From positions 1-7,298 of the forward strand of contig JAUXHM010000050.1 of assembly GCA_030621535.1 (NCBI GenBank): DNA of 7,298 nt. Direction: 5' to 3'. Shown in pieces: positions 1 through 5,972 of this stretch; the stretch's first letter is position 1; each line of letters starts with the position of its first letter. The notes beneath the pieces are model-generated. The model did not search any database and was not told the origin of the DNA. It saw nothing but the letters and a program-made list of their open reading frames with translations. Both the position numbers and the translations under genes were made by a program. The DNA is from Candidatus Methanophagales archaeon. GTDB taxonomy: Archaea > Halobacteriota > Syntropharchaeia > Alkanophagales > Methanospirareceae.

Positions 1-120
1 CGTCATGCTGGCTCCTTCCGTGTCCTGAAACCCGGTTCCCTCGCATGACATCCTTTTTCTCTAACCCCTTCTGCCCCGATATATACTTCTCCACCACTTC
101 CCACCCATGCCCTACCGATT

Positions 121-164
121 GCGAAGCAGCGAAGCATTTTTGATTAAACTTTTTCTAAAAGTTT
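121..164. repeat. Repeat-like element with perfect palindrome at the purB 3' end
   Basis: Positions 121-135 are a heptamer direct repeat (GCGAAGC, one base, GCGAAGC). Positions 146-164 form a perfect 8-bp inverted repeat with a 3-base loop (AAACTTTT-TCT-AAAAGTTT). The palindrome contains the last two sense codons and the stop codon of purB. On the purB strand the stem is not followed by a T-run, so it is not a classic archaeal oligo-T terminator. The combination resembles dispersed intergenic elements I recall from methanogen-type genomes, but the copy number cannot be seen from one window. Confidence 0.5.
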
Positions 165-1537
165 GTCTTAAAAATCCCTTCCCAATAATCCGCAACCCTC
201 TCCGCTTTTTCCGCTGCTACCCCAACATATTTCTCTGCATCAAAAACCTTCTCCTTCTGCTCACTTGTGAACTTACGTACGTACGCTAATATCTCATCAT
301 CGTCCTCGACAACCTCTCGCAACGTTTTTTTCTCTTCATAAGCCTGAAAACTCTTTCTGCGCACGTATTCATGCGCGTCGGGATGCCCGTGGTAAGAAAG
401 GAGAATGTACAGCGGTTCAGCAATAATATTGTCTGCGGAAATCATAAAATTCTCTCGCATCCGCGCCCCATCCACTACTAACCGCACTGAAATCATTCGT
501 AGCTTTCTAACGCAGTAATCAAAAACCACCAGTAACTCCTGCGTGTACCGCTGCGATGCCGAATTCGTGAGGTCGCGTTGATGTTCAGAAATCTGGTCGA
601 GGTGCATCGTTACAACCTGCGGCATGAATGTTTTCCACAGACTCTTCACACCTTCAAAACTAATGGGATTCCTTTTATGCGGCATCGTTGACGACCCTAC
701 CTGCTCTTTCGCTACACGTTCGAACACCTCGCCTATCTCACTTCGCTGAAGATGCCGCATGTCATCGCAGAAATTGGCTAAAACCGAGAAACTGCTTATA
801 ATCGAATGCACGAAATCAGACACAGGTTCAGGCGGAACTATCTGCGTGGATATCGCGGCAGGTTTCATATTGAGCAAAGCAAGCACTTCGCGTTCAAACT
901 CCTCCGGGTCGTCAAAAATCAAACTCGTGGCGTTATACGCACCGACAGCCCCCGAGAATTTACCTATGAGGTTTTTGCTCGTTTCTTGCACGTTCAATAT
1001 CTGCGAACCCCACCGATTCACATACTGCGCGAGTGCGAACCCGAAGGTAATAGGTTCAGCATGCTGCCCGTGCGTCCTTCCTATTTGCAGCGTATCCTTT
1101 TCTCTACGCGCTAAGTCTATCCACGTTCGCTCCAATTCGACCATATCGGGAATGATAACGTTCATCACGGCGTCTTTATACCTGAGCGCATTTGCGGTAT
1201 TCACGACGTCATAAGAAGTGGCACTGAGATGCACGAACGGTTTCGCTTCATCGCTTACCCCGCTTCTTATTACATTAACGAGAGCGCGAATGTCGTGTTT
1301 TGTACGCTGCTCTTCTTCATACACTTCTGCTGCTTTTACTTTTGATGCCGCTTCTACTATTTCATCGCATAATTCCGCCTTTAAAATACCACGCCGCTCG
1401 AAAGCTCTCGCAACTGCCGCTTCTACTTTCGCTTTATAGTTCACGAAAGCCTCTTCTGATAGATAATCCCTTAATTCATCTACCGCATACCGGTAGTCCG
1501 TAGGTGAGAAAGCCGAGAAATCTATTTCTTCTTTCAT
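155..1537 (-). CDS. purB: Adenylosuccinate lyase
   Basis: This is a 460-residue member of the fumarase/aspartase superfamily. It should act in the cytosol in two purine steps: cleaving SAICAR to AICAR plus fumarate, and adenylosuccinate to AMP plus fumarate. The family signature GSSTMPHKRNP lies at residues 281-291, the flexible loop carrying the catalytic serine (S282/S283). Other conserved segments are GRTHGQHAEP (153-162, active-site histidines 156/159), HDIRALV (81-87) and SATSYDVVNTA (105-115). S-x-x-D-Y-R-Y near the N terminus (11-17) matches the usual start of archaeal-type PurB, supporting this ATG. The length is normal. The gene starts 44 bp after the tbp stop on the same strand, so co-transcription is likely; a weak AT-rich box near 1567-1575 could add a promoter. 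No clear Shine-Dalgarno is seen. The last two sense codons and the stop lie in a palindrome, so the extreme C terminus may vary from homologues. Argininosuccinate lyase or fumarase is less likely given the signature context. Confidence 0.95.
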   Translation of the reverse strand: MKEEIDFSAFSPTDYRYAVDELRDYLSEEAFVNYKAKVEAAVARAFERRGILKAELCDEIVEAASKVKAAEVYEEEQRTKHDIRALVNVIRSGVSDEAKPFVHLSATSYDVVNTANALRYKDAVMNVIIPDMVELERTWIDLARREKDTLQIGRTHGQHAEPITFGFALAQYVNRWGSQILNVQETSKNLIGKFSGAVGAYNATSLIFDDPEEFEREVLALLNMKPAAISTQIVPPEPVSDFVHSIISSFSVLANFCDDMRHLQRSEIGEVFERVAKEQVGSSTMPHKRNPISFEGVKSLWKTFMPQVVTMHLDQISEHQRDLTNSASQRYTQELLVVFDYCVRKLRMISVRLVVDGARMRENFMISADNIIAEPLYILLSYHGHPDAHEYVRRKSFQAYEEKKTLREVVEDDDEILAYVRKFTSEQKEKVFDAEKYVGVAAEKAERVADYWEGIFKTNF

Positions 1538-1581
1538 TTATTTCGGGTCAACCGTCAGTCACGTCCATTTTATTTATGCGT

Positions 1582-2133
1582 TCAAAGCAGCCCTATCTGC
1601 TTTAATTTATCCAGCAAGACATCCACTGACTTTTCACAATCCTCTATTGTCTTCCCGCCTGTTATGACCAGCCTCCCCGAGCTGAATATCAGTATGGCAC
1701 TCTTTGGCTCCTTTATCCGGTACACTAATCCGGGAAAAACCTCCGGCTCGTACTCCATACCTTCAAGCTCTAACCCTGTTACAATAGCTCCAAGGTTGAG
1801 TTCTCGCCCAACACTAGCAGAAGCAACGATATTCTGCACCTTGAACTCCGGATGCTCTACTACCTCTACGCCTATACCTCTGAGGTCAGCAGAGAGCTTG
1901 TCCATCACCTGCCGCACACCTGCCTCCGTCTTAGACCCCGTGCACACTAGCTTTCCGGAACGAAAGATAAGGAACGCGGATTTTGGGTCTTTCGTTCGGT
2001 ACACCAGCCCGGGAAACTTCTTTTTCGTGAACACCGCATCTTCTAACTGCGATTCTATATAGTTCAAGTCCAACTCATCAGCAATTCTCGCATTTGCTAC
2101 TACATTTTCTACCTTTATATTCAGTTTTGTCAT
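1582..2133 (-). CDS. tbp: TATA-box-binding protein (TBP)
   Basis: This general transcription factor binds box A and recruits TFB and RNA polymerase. It has 183 residues from the ATG at 2133, the usual size for archaeal TBP. Two imperfect repeats are plain: VENVVANARIADELDLN and VQNIVASASVGRELNLG open them, and each carries FPGLVYR-x-K-(D/E)-PKSA-x-LIF-x-SG-(K/R)-LV-x-TG. The four DNA-wedging phenylalanines are all present (F40, F57, F133, F150). A TTG in frame three codons upstream (2142) is a poorer start, because a GAGAGGG Shine-Dalgarno lies 10 bases before the ATG but only one base before the TTG. No acidic C-terminal tail is present; the protein ends KQIGLL. The gene diverges from rpl15 and is followed by purB on the same strand. 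Confidence 0.97.
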   Translation of the reverse strand: MTKLNIKVENVVANARIADELDLNYIESQLEDAVFTKKKFPGLVYRTKDPKSAFLIFRSGKLVCTGSKTEAGVRQVMDKLSADLRGIGVEVVEHPEFKVQNIVASASVGRELNLGAIVTGLELEGMEYEPEVFPGLVYRIKEPKSAILIFSSGRLVITGGKTIEDCEKSVDVLLDKLKQIGLL

Positions 2134-2143
2134 CTCGTCCAAA

Positions 2144-2150
2144 CCCTCTC
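2144..2150 (-). promoter_or_regulatory. Shine-Dalgarno that decides the tbp start
   Basis: On the minus strand GAGAGGG lies 10 bases upstream of the ATG at 2133 and only one base upstream of the in-frame TTG at 2142. The spacing favours the ATG, giving a 183-residue protein rather than 186. Confidence 0.55.
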
Positions 2151-2155
2151 ATTTA

Positions 2156-2174
2156 TAACTTAACTTAACTTAAT
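2156..2174. repeat. Pentanucleotide repeat TAACT x3.8 in the tbp leader region
   Basis: TAACT is repeated three times in perfect tandem and followed by TAAT (AGTTA units on the tbp strand). It falls at or just around the transcription start predicted from the minus-strand TATA box at 2191-2199. Confidence 0.75.
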
Positions 2175-2190
2175 CTATTCTATTGTTGTG

Positions 2191-2199
2191 ATATAAAAA
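2191..2199 (-). promoter_or_regulatory. Predicted box A (TATA) promoter of tbp-purB
   Basis: On the minus strand the sequence is TTTTTATAT, close to the archaeal box A consensus TTTA(T/A)ATA. A start about 26 bases from its centre would fall near 2168, leaving a leader of about 35 bases that contains the GAGAGGG Shine-Dalgarno. The surrounding spacer is very AT-rich, so neighbouring TATA-like words (around 2201-2220) are alternatives. Confidence 0.45.
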
Positions 2200-2212
2200 G
2201 TAAATTATAATG

Positions 2213-2222
2213 CATATATAAG
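2213..2222 (+). promoter_or_regulatory. Predicted box A (TATA) promoter of rpl15-secY
   Basis: CATATATAAG resembles archaeal box A. A start about 26 bases downstream of its centre would be near 2243, giving a leader of roughly 23 bases that includes the purine-rich GAGG at 2257-2260, 5 bases before the rpl15 ATG. It lies only about 14 bp from the tbp box A on the other strand. Confidence 0.45.
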
Positions 2223-2265
2223 ATATTCTTTAAGTCTATATGCTTTGTGGAGAGAAGAGGGCAGA

Positions 2266-2727
2266 ATGAAGAAGAGGGTAAAAAGGATACGGGGGACAAG
2301 AACCTGCGGTGGTGGCTCGGCTAAGAAGAGAAGAGGAAAAGGAAGTAAGGGTGGTTCAGGTAACGCCGGCGCATTCGGGCATCATTTCGTGCGGTCTTTG
2401 AAAATGGGCATAAGGAAGGGGAAAAACAAAGCCCAGTTGCCTCTTCAAGTGCGCACCGCGAAACGTTTTGATATTGTGATGAATGTGGGTGATTTAGATA
2501 ATATGGTGGAAGAACAGATGAAAGCGGGAAAAGCGAAAGCGGATGACACGGGCACGGGTACCGGTATTTATCTTGATGCCACTCAACTTGGCATAGACAA
2601 AATATTGGGCAAGGGAAACGTAACGAGAAAGCTGACACTCAAAACGAACAAAATTTCAACGCTTGCAAGAGAGAAGATAGAAAGCGCAGGTGGCGCGGTA
2701 GAGATAGAAGCGACGAGTGGAGCGTGA
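2266..2727 (+). CDS. rpl15: 50S ribosomal protein L15 (uL15, archaeal type)
   Basis: This large-subunit ribosomal protein contributes to late subunit assembly and binds 23S rRNA. It has 153 residues. The N-terminal half is a highly basic, glycine-rich extended tail (RIRGTRTCGGGSAKKRRGKG, about residues 8-27, then GSKGGSGNAGAFGHH to 40), as in archaeal and eukaryotic L15/L27a. The C-terminal domain carries the L15 pattern LDATQLGIDKILGKGNV (103-119), then KLTLKTNKIS (122-131) and A-x-x-KIESAGGAVE (134-146). I chose the ATG at 2266 because an in-frame TTG at 2245 sits at the predicted transcription start, while GAGG at 2257-2260 is well placed for the ATG. Its last bases overlap the secY start by 4 (GTGA), so the pair is probably translationally coupled. 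rpl30, its usual upstream neighbour in the spc cluster, is absent: the divergent tbp gene lies there. Confidence 0.95.
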   Translation: MKKRVKRIRGTRTCGGGSAKKRRGKGSKGGSGNAGAFGHHFVRSLKMGIRKGKNKAQLPLQVRTAKRFDIVMNVGDLDNMVEEQMKAGKAKADDTGTGTGIYLDATQLGIDKILGKGNVTRKLTLKTNKISTLAREKIESAGGAVEIEATSGA

Positions 2728-4196
2728 ATATTAGTCGGATGACCGAGACAAGCTTAAGAGATGCATTTACATCCATTTTAGGGAAATTCCCTATGGTTGA
2801 ACGCCCGGGGTGGCACGTTCATTTCAAAACGAAGTTAGCCTGGACTGCGGGCATACTCGTTCTCTTTTTTGCCCTCGGCAATATCCCGCTCTTCGGATTA
2901 TCTCCCGAATCAATGGACCTTTTCGGTAGGTGGCGTGCACTCTTCGCAGGCGAAACATTCTCGCTGACCGCTCTTGGGATCATGCCAATCGTGGATGCTT
3001 CCATTGTCTTACAGCTTCTTGTCGGTGCGGGGATAATAAAACTGAACCTGAGCGACCCCAAAGACCAGGCGTTTTACCAGAACATACAGAAACTGCTTGT
3101 TCTGGTTTTTGCGGCGTTCATTAGCTTGACCTACGTGGTGGGTTTTTATAAGCCAGACCCTGAAATAGCCTCTCTGCTTGGTGTATCTTTGCAGGTCATC
3201 TCGCTCATGCTCTTTATTCAGGTCTTCGTCGGCGGTATGCTTATTTACTTCATGGATGAGGTGGTATCGAAATGGGGGATAGGGTCGGGCGTTTCGTTGT
3301 TCATCCTCGCTGGCGTATCTCAGCAGGTAATATCCGGTCTTATAAGCCCCATCCGTGTCGGTGGCTGGGCAGTGGGTGTGATTCCAGAGTGGATACAAAT
3401 AGCGAGGGAAGTAGCACCATACGAGATCATTGAGGGCGGAATAGTTTTCCTTTTCCAGCATCACATGATAGCGCTTATATCAACCATTGTGGTATTTCTC
3501 ATCGTCGTTTACCTTGAGAGCACCCGAATGGAGATACCGCTGGCGCACACGATGGCACGAGGTGCCCGGGGCAGGTTTCCGATTAAGATATTATACGCAA
3601 GCGTGCTTCCAATGATTCTCGTGAGAGCGTTACAGGCGAGCATACAGGGTTTTGGAAGGATGCTTTATGAGCGCGGGATTACCATTTTCGGGACGTATGA
3701 TGCAGAAACGAACAGTGCAATATCGGGATTGATGTATTATCTTGACCCCATTTATAGCCCCTGGGATTGGTTCCCTGCTCTTGTGCCGCCCGACATCGCA
3801 GGCTGGCAAGTTGCCCTGAGGCTAAGTATTGACCTCGCTTTTATGGTCATAGGATGTGCGATATTTGCTCTATTCTGGATAAATACAACAGGGATGGGTG
3901 CTAAAGACGTGGCAGCGCAGATACATCGCTCAGGGATGCAAATCCCGGGACACCGGAGAAGTCCAGCAACGATAGAGCGGATGATGGAGGGGTATATACC
4001 GAAAATAGCGCTAATGGGCGGTGCTATCTTGGGTGTGTTGTGCGTACTTGCAAATATGTTCGGCACGCTTGGAAATGCATCCGGGACTGGTTTGCTTCTG
4101 GCGGTGAGCATTGCTTACAGGCTTTATGAAGATGTAGCATCAGAGCAGATGATGGAGATGTTCCCGGCGATGAGGAGATTCTTCGGTGAAGGGTGA
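2724..4196 (+). CDS. secY: Preprotein translocase subunit SecY (Sec61 alpha)
   Basis: This is the channel-forming subunit of the SecYEbeta translocon in the cytoplasmic membrane; it exports and inserts proteins together with SecE and Sec61beta, which are not in this window. It has 490 residues with about ten hydrophobic segments, near 36-56, 82-104, 122-141, 152-176, 185-206, 245-263, 287-305, 366-387, 425-445 and 452-466. Family features are HVHFKTKLAWT before helix 1, the plug region around 58-75, LGIMPIVDASIVLQLL in helix 2, KWGIGSGVSLFILAGV in helix 5, the basic loop ARGARGRFPIKILYASVLPMIL (279-300), and GHRRSPATIERMMEGYIPKI before helix 9. The GTG at 2724 overlaps the rpl15 stop (GTGA). 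An ATG five codons later (2739) is a real alternative, and neither has an ideal Shine-Dalgarno. The adenylate kinase gene that often follows secY in archaea is absent; the next gene converges from the other strand. Confidence 0.96.
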   Translation: MNISRMTETSLRDAFTSILGKFPMVERPGWHVHFKTKLAWTAGILVLFFALGNIPLFGLSPESMDLFGRWRALFAGETFSLTALGIMPIVDASIVLQLLVGAGIIKLNLSDPKDQAFYQNIQKLLVLVFAAFISLTYVVGFYKPDPEIASLLGVSLQVISLMLFIQVFVGGMLIYFMDEVVSKWGIGSGVSLFILAGVSQQVISGLISPIRVGGWAVGVIPEWIQIAREVAPYEIIEGGIVFLFQHHMIALISTIVVFLIVVYLESTRMEIPLAHTMARGARGRFPIKILYASVLPMILVRALQASIQGFGRMLYERGITIFGTYDAETNSAISGLMYYLDPIYSPWDWFPALVPPDIAGWQVALRLSIDLAFMVIGCAIFALFWINTTGMGAKDVAAQIHRSGMQIPGHRRSPATIERMMEGYIPKIALMGGAILGVLCVLANMFGTLGNASGTGLLLAVSIAYRLYEDVASEQMMEMFPAMRRFFGEG

Positions 4197-4198
4197 AT

Positions 4199-4227
4199 TT
4201 TAGCGGTTTAGCGGATTAGCGGTTTAG
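4199..4227. repeat. 8-bp tandem repeat array (TTAGCGGT type) just after secY
   Basis: Three and a half copies of TTAGCGG(T/A) run in perfect 8-bp register from 4200, starting three bases after the secY stop codon. The array is complementary to the right part of the opposite-orientation array: 25 of 29 bases at 4199-4227 match the reverse complement of 4358-4386 by hand count. Confidence 0.85.
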
Positions 4228-4253
4228 TTTTATGGCTTGTCAATGTCAGATTA

Positions 4254-4280
4254 ACCGCAGAGTTCACAGAGAGCGCAGAG
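4254..4280. repeat. 9-bp tandem repeat, three copies (core CRCAGAG)
   Basis: Three consecutive 9-mers, ACCGCAGAG, TTCACAGAG and AGCGCAGAG, share the core C-R-C-A-G-A-G. The motif resembles accgcagag/acacagag-type intergenic repeats I recall from many environmental genomes. It sits between the two oppositely oriented 8-bp arrays and contains no gene. Confidence 0.75.
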
Positions 4281-4287
4281 GATGTAA

Positions 4288-4395
4288 GTTTAGAGGCTTA
4301 GAGATTTAAGGGTTTGGTGGCTTAGCTAACGAGCTGAACCGCTAATAAACTAACCCCCTAAACCGCTAACTCGCCAAACCGCTAACCCGCTAAAC
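4288..4395. repeat. Mirror-symmetric 8-bp phased array between secY and argC
   Basis: TTAG-type tetramers occur every 8 bp at 4290, 4298, 4306 (TTAA), 4314 (TTGG) and 4322. From 4326 the orientation flips to CTAA-type every 8 bp: 4326, 4334 (CTGA), 4342, 4350, 4358, 4366, 4374 (CCAA), 4382 and 4390. The flip is an exact palindrome, TTAGCTAA at 4322-4329, so one dyad relates both arms. RNA from either strand could form an imperfect hairpin, for example GGTTTGG at 4311-4317 with CTGAACC at 4334-4340 (G-U pairs allowed) and GTTTAG at 4288-4293 with CTAAAC at 4358-4363. The array abuts the argC stop codon. It may act as a bidirectional terminator or 3'-end stabiliser, which is inference. Confidence 0.8.
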
Positions 4396-5421
4396 TTACG
4401 GAACCAACCCCGGGAACCACAGCCCTTCCCTTTCGTCCAATCCAAACATCAAATTCATGTTCTGTATCGCCTGCCCAGAGCCGCCTTTGACAAGGTTGTC
4501 AATTGCGGAGATTACCACTATCCTATCGCTTTTTTCTTCTCTTTTGAACCCAATATCGCAGAAGTTAGTGCCTCGCACGGAACTCAAAGAAGGCAGCCCT
4601 TTCCTGAGTCTCATAAATCTTTTACCCTCGTAAAACCGCTTGTATGTCTCTTCGATTTCGTCCTGCGTTATTGCTTCGTTTTCCTCTATGAAGACATGCG
4701 CAGTGGTGGGTATGCCCCTTATAGAAGGAATGACGTGCGGTGTGAAGCTCACTTTTACGCTCAGCTCCATTCTCATCTCTGCGACGTGCCGGTGTGCAGT
4801 TACTTCATAAGGAACGATATTCTCAGCGAGGTTGGGGAAATGCGATTTAGCTGACGGTTCTGCGCCCGCGCCTGAAATGCCGGATTTCGAATCAAATACC
4901 ACCTGTTTTACCCGTCCACCGCCTTCGTTTCCTTTCACCAGCGGGGCAACGGCGAGTATCGCACCCGTAGGATAGCAGCCGGGATTGGCAATTAAATCGG
5001 CATCTGCCACTTCGGGATGCAATTCGGTCAGCCCATAGACACTTTTTCTTTTTTCTTTGTCCTTGTCTTTATGCTGCCGCTTGTATATCCGTTCGTATTC
5101 GTCCTTTTTCAGCCGGTAGTCGGCACTCAGGTCTATCACTCTCGCTTCCCGTGCCCTCAACTGCGGCACGTAGTCCATCGCACTGCCATGAGGAACCGCA
5201 AGAAATACAATATCTGTTCTATCCGCTATCTCCTTTGTATCAACGTCTTCGTATTCCAATTCGATAAAAGGCTCGAGATGGGGATTCACATCGCTTATCT
5301 TCTTCCCTTTGTATCTTCTGGACGTTACCACTGAAATCTCTACCTCGGGATGCATCAGAAGCAATCTAACTAACTCAAGACCGGTGTATCCCGCTCCGCC
5401 TATTATGCCTGCTTTTATCAT
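4396..5421 (-). CDS. argC: N-acetyl-gamma-glutamyl-phosphate reductase
   Basis: This cytosolic enzyme carries out the NADPH-dependent reduction of N-acetylglutamyl-phosphate to the semialdehyde, the third step of arginine (ornithine) synthesis. It has 341 residues, normal for the family. The N-terminal Rossmann motif is GIIGGAGYTGLELVRLL (5-21). The catalytic cysteine is C149 in ANPGCYPTGAIL (145-156), and the histidine pair HRH is at 210-212. DLSADYRL (97-104), KSGISGAGAEPS (179-190), RGTNFCDIGF (283-292) and KGGSGQAIQNMN (312-323) are further family signatures. A lysine-rich stretch (HKDKDKEKRK, 117-126) replaces the more ordered segment before VYGLTELHP. The start ATG overlaps the leuD stop (ATGA), implying translational coupling to leuD. 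An AT-rich tract without a good Shine-Dalgarno precedes it. A LysY/LysW-linked role in lysine synthesis cannot be fully excluded, but nothing nearby supports it. Confidence 0.95.
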   Translation of the reverse strand: MIKAGIIGGAGYTGLELVRLLLMHPEVEISVVTSRRYKGKKISDVNPHLEPFIELEYEDVDTKEIADRTDIVFLAVPHGSAMDYVPQLRAREARVIDLSADYRLKKDEYERIYKRQHKDKDKEKRKSVYGLTELHPEVADADLIANPGCYPTGAILAVAPLVKGNEGGGRVKQVVFDSKSGISGAGAEPSAKSHFPNLAENIVPYEVTAHRHVAEMRMELSVKVSFTPHVIPSIRGIPTTAHVFIEENEAITQDEIEETYKRFYEGKRFMRLRKGLPSLSSVRGTNFCDIGFKREEKSDRIVVISAIDNLVKGGSGQAIQNMNLMFGLDEREGLWFPGLVP

Positions 5422-5903
5422 TTCTGCTTCTTGATATAATTAATCAACCCGCCACTATCTAATAGTTTCTGCATGAATTCCGGCAGTGGTTTGAATTTGT
5501 ATTCCTCCTTCTTTGTGTTTGTCAAATTCTTTATCACGCCGGCATCAAAACGTATTTCTATTTCATCTCCCTCCTCTATCTTATCAAAGACGTCTGCTTC
5601 GATCAGCCGCAATCCGAGATTTATGGAATTCCTGAAGAAGATTCGTGCAAAGCTCCTTGCAATCACACAGCGTATGCCGGCACCGAGCAGTGCACGAGGT
5701 GCATGTTCACGTGAACTGCCGCAGCCAAAATTCGCGCCTGCCACGATGATGTCCCCATCCTTCGCCTCTTTTGCAAATTCCGGCCGCACCTTAGCGAACG
5801 CATGAGCCGCGAGTTTTTTTGCATCCCCCGTCGTCAGATATTCTGCAGGTATTATCTGGTCCGTATCTACGTTATGCCCAAATTTCCAGATTCTCGTTCG
5901 CAT
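5418..5903 (-). CDS. leuD: 3-isopropylmalate dehydratase small subunit (LeuD/HacB family)
   Basis: This is the small (swivel) subunit of an aconitase-superfamily hydro-lyase, which pairs with a LeuC-type Fe-S large subunit not in this window. The likely role is isomerising 2-isopropylmalate in leucine synthesis. It has 161 residues. Motifs are WKFGHNVDTDQIIPAEYLTT (6-25), GANFGCGSSREHAPRAL (56-72), ARSFARIFFRNSINLGL (82-98) and GGLINYIKK (151-159). The substrate loop reads YLTT at 22-25; it is neither the YLVY nor the YLRT I recall for the M. jannaschii leucine-type and homoaconitase-type subunits, so specificity is not settled. REHAP and the IKNLT...LPEFM tail favour the leucine type. The open frame extends to 6017, but that extension runs through a TATA box and into the tRNA gene, so the ATG at 5903 is the start. 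No Shine-Dalgarno is present, and the TATA spacing suggests a leaderless mRNA. It overlaps argC by 4 bases. Confidence 0.93.
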   Translation of the reverse strand: MRTRIWKFGHNVDTDQIIPAEYLTTGDAKKLAAHAFAKVRPEFAKEAKDGDIIVAGANFGCGSSREHAPRALLGAGIRCVIARSFARIFFRNSINLGLRLIEADVFDKIEEGDEIEIRFDAGVIKNLTNTKKEEYKFKPLPEFMQKLLDSGGLINYIKKQK

Positions 5904-5922
5904 TTTTGTATTTTTTAAAACG

Positions 5923-5935
5923 TATTTATATATAA
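5923..5935. promoter_or_regulatory. Shared, near-palindromic TATA box for leuD-argC and tRNA-Asp
   Basis: On the plus strand TTTATATA at 5925-5932 is an exact match to archaeal box A; on the minus strand the same bases read TTATATATAAATA. The box centre (about 5930) is 27 bases upstream of the leuD ATG, which would put transcription initiation at the start codon. In the plus direction a start near 5956 would give the tRNA a precursor leader of about 35 bases. No strong BRE is evident on either side, so direction cannot be assigned from sequence. Confidence 0.6.
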
Positions 5936-5972
5936 CCCAAATAGTATTAATCATAGTGCGGACTAAAACCTG

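Noticed and set aside
1..51. A minus-strand open frame starting at 51 (ATG) and running off the left edge for 17 codons, with TATATAT upstream at about 79-87; also a plus-strand frame ending at TGA 46-48.
   Set aside because: Both are too short to recognise, they conflict with each other, and neither peptide resembles a known protein; the sequence to the left would be needed.
107..289. Plus-strand 60-codon open frame across the purB 3' end.
   Set aside because: It lies mostly antisense to PurB, which has clear family motifs; the peptide is low-complexity and unrecognisable.
759..1214. Plus-strand 151-codon open frame inside purB.
   Set aside because: It is antisense to the signature-bearing region of PurB and has no recognisable domain; a codon-composition shadow.
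2245..2265. TTG start giving L15 a seven-residue extension.
   Set aside because: It coincides with the predicted transcription start, and a purine-rich ribosome site lies between it and the ATG at 2266.
3009..3464. Minus-strand 151-codon open frame inside secY.
   Set aside because: It is antisense to the transmembrane helices of SecY, rich in charged/aromatic residues by complementarity, with no family match that I know.
4199..4395. CRISPR array, or telomere-like/centromere-like repeat.
   Set aside because: Units are 8-9 bp, contiguous and degenerate, with no unique spacers of 30-40 bp and no cas genes nearby.
4197..4395. A small RNA (box C/D type) in the secY-argC spacer.
   Set aside because: I found no paired RUGAUGA and CUGA boxes at suitable spacing and no upstream box A; the repeats account for most of the sequence.
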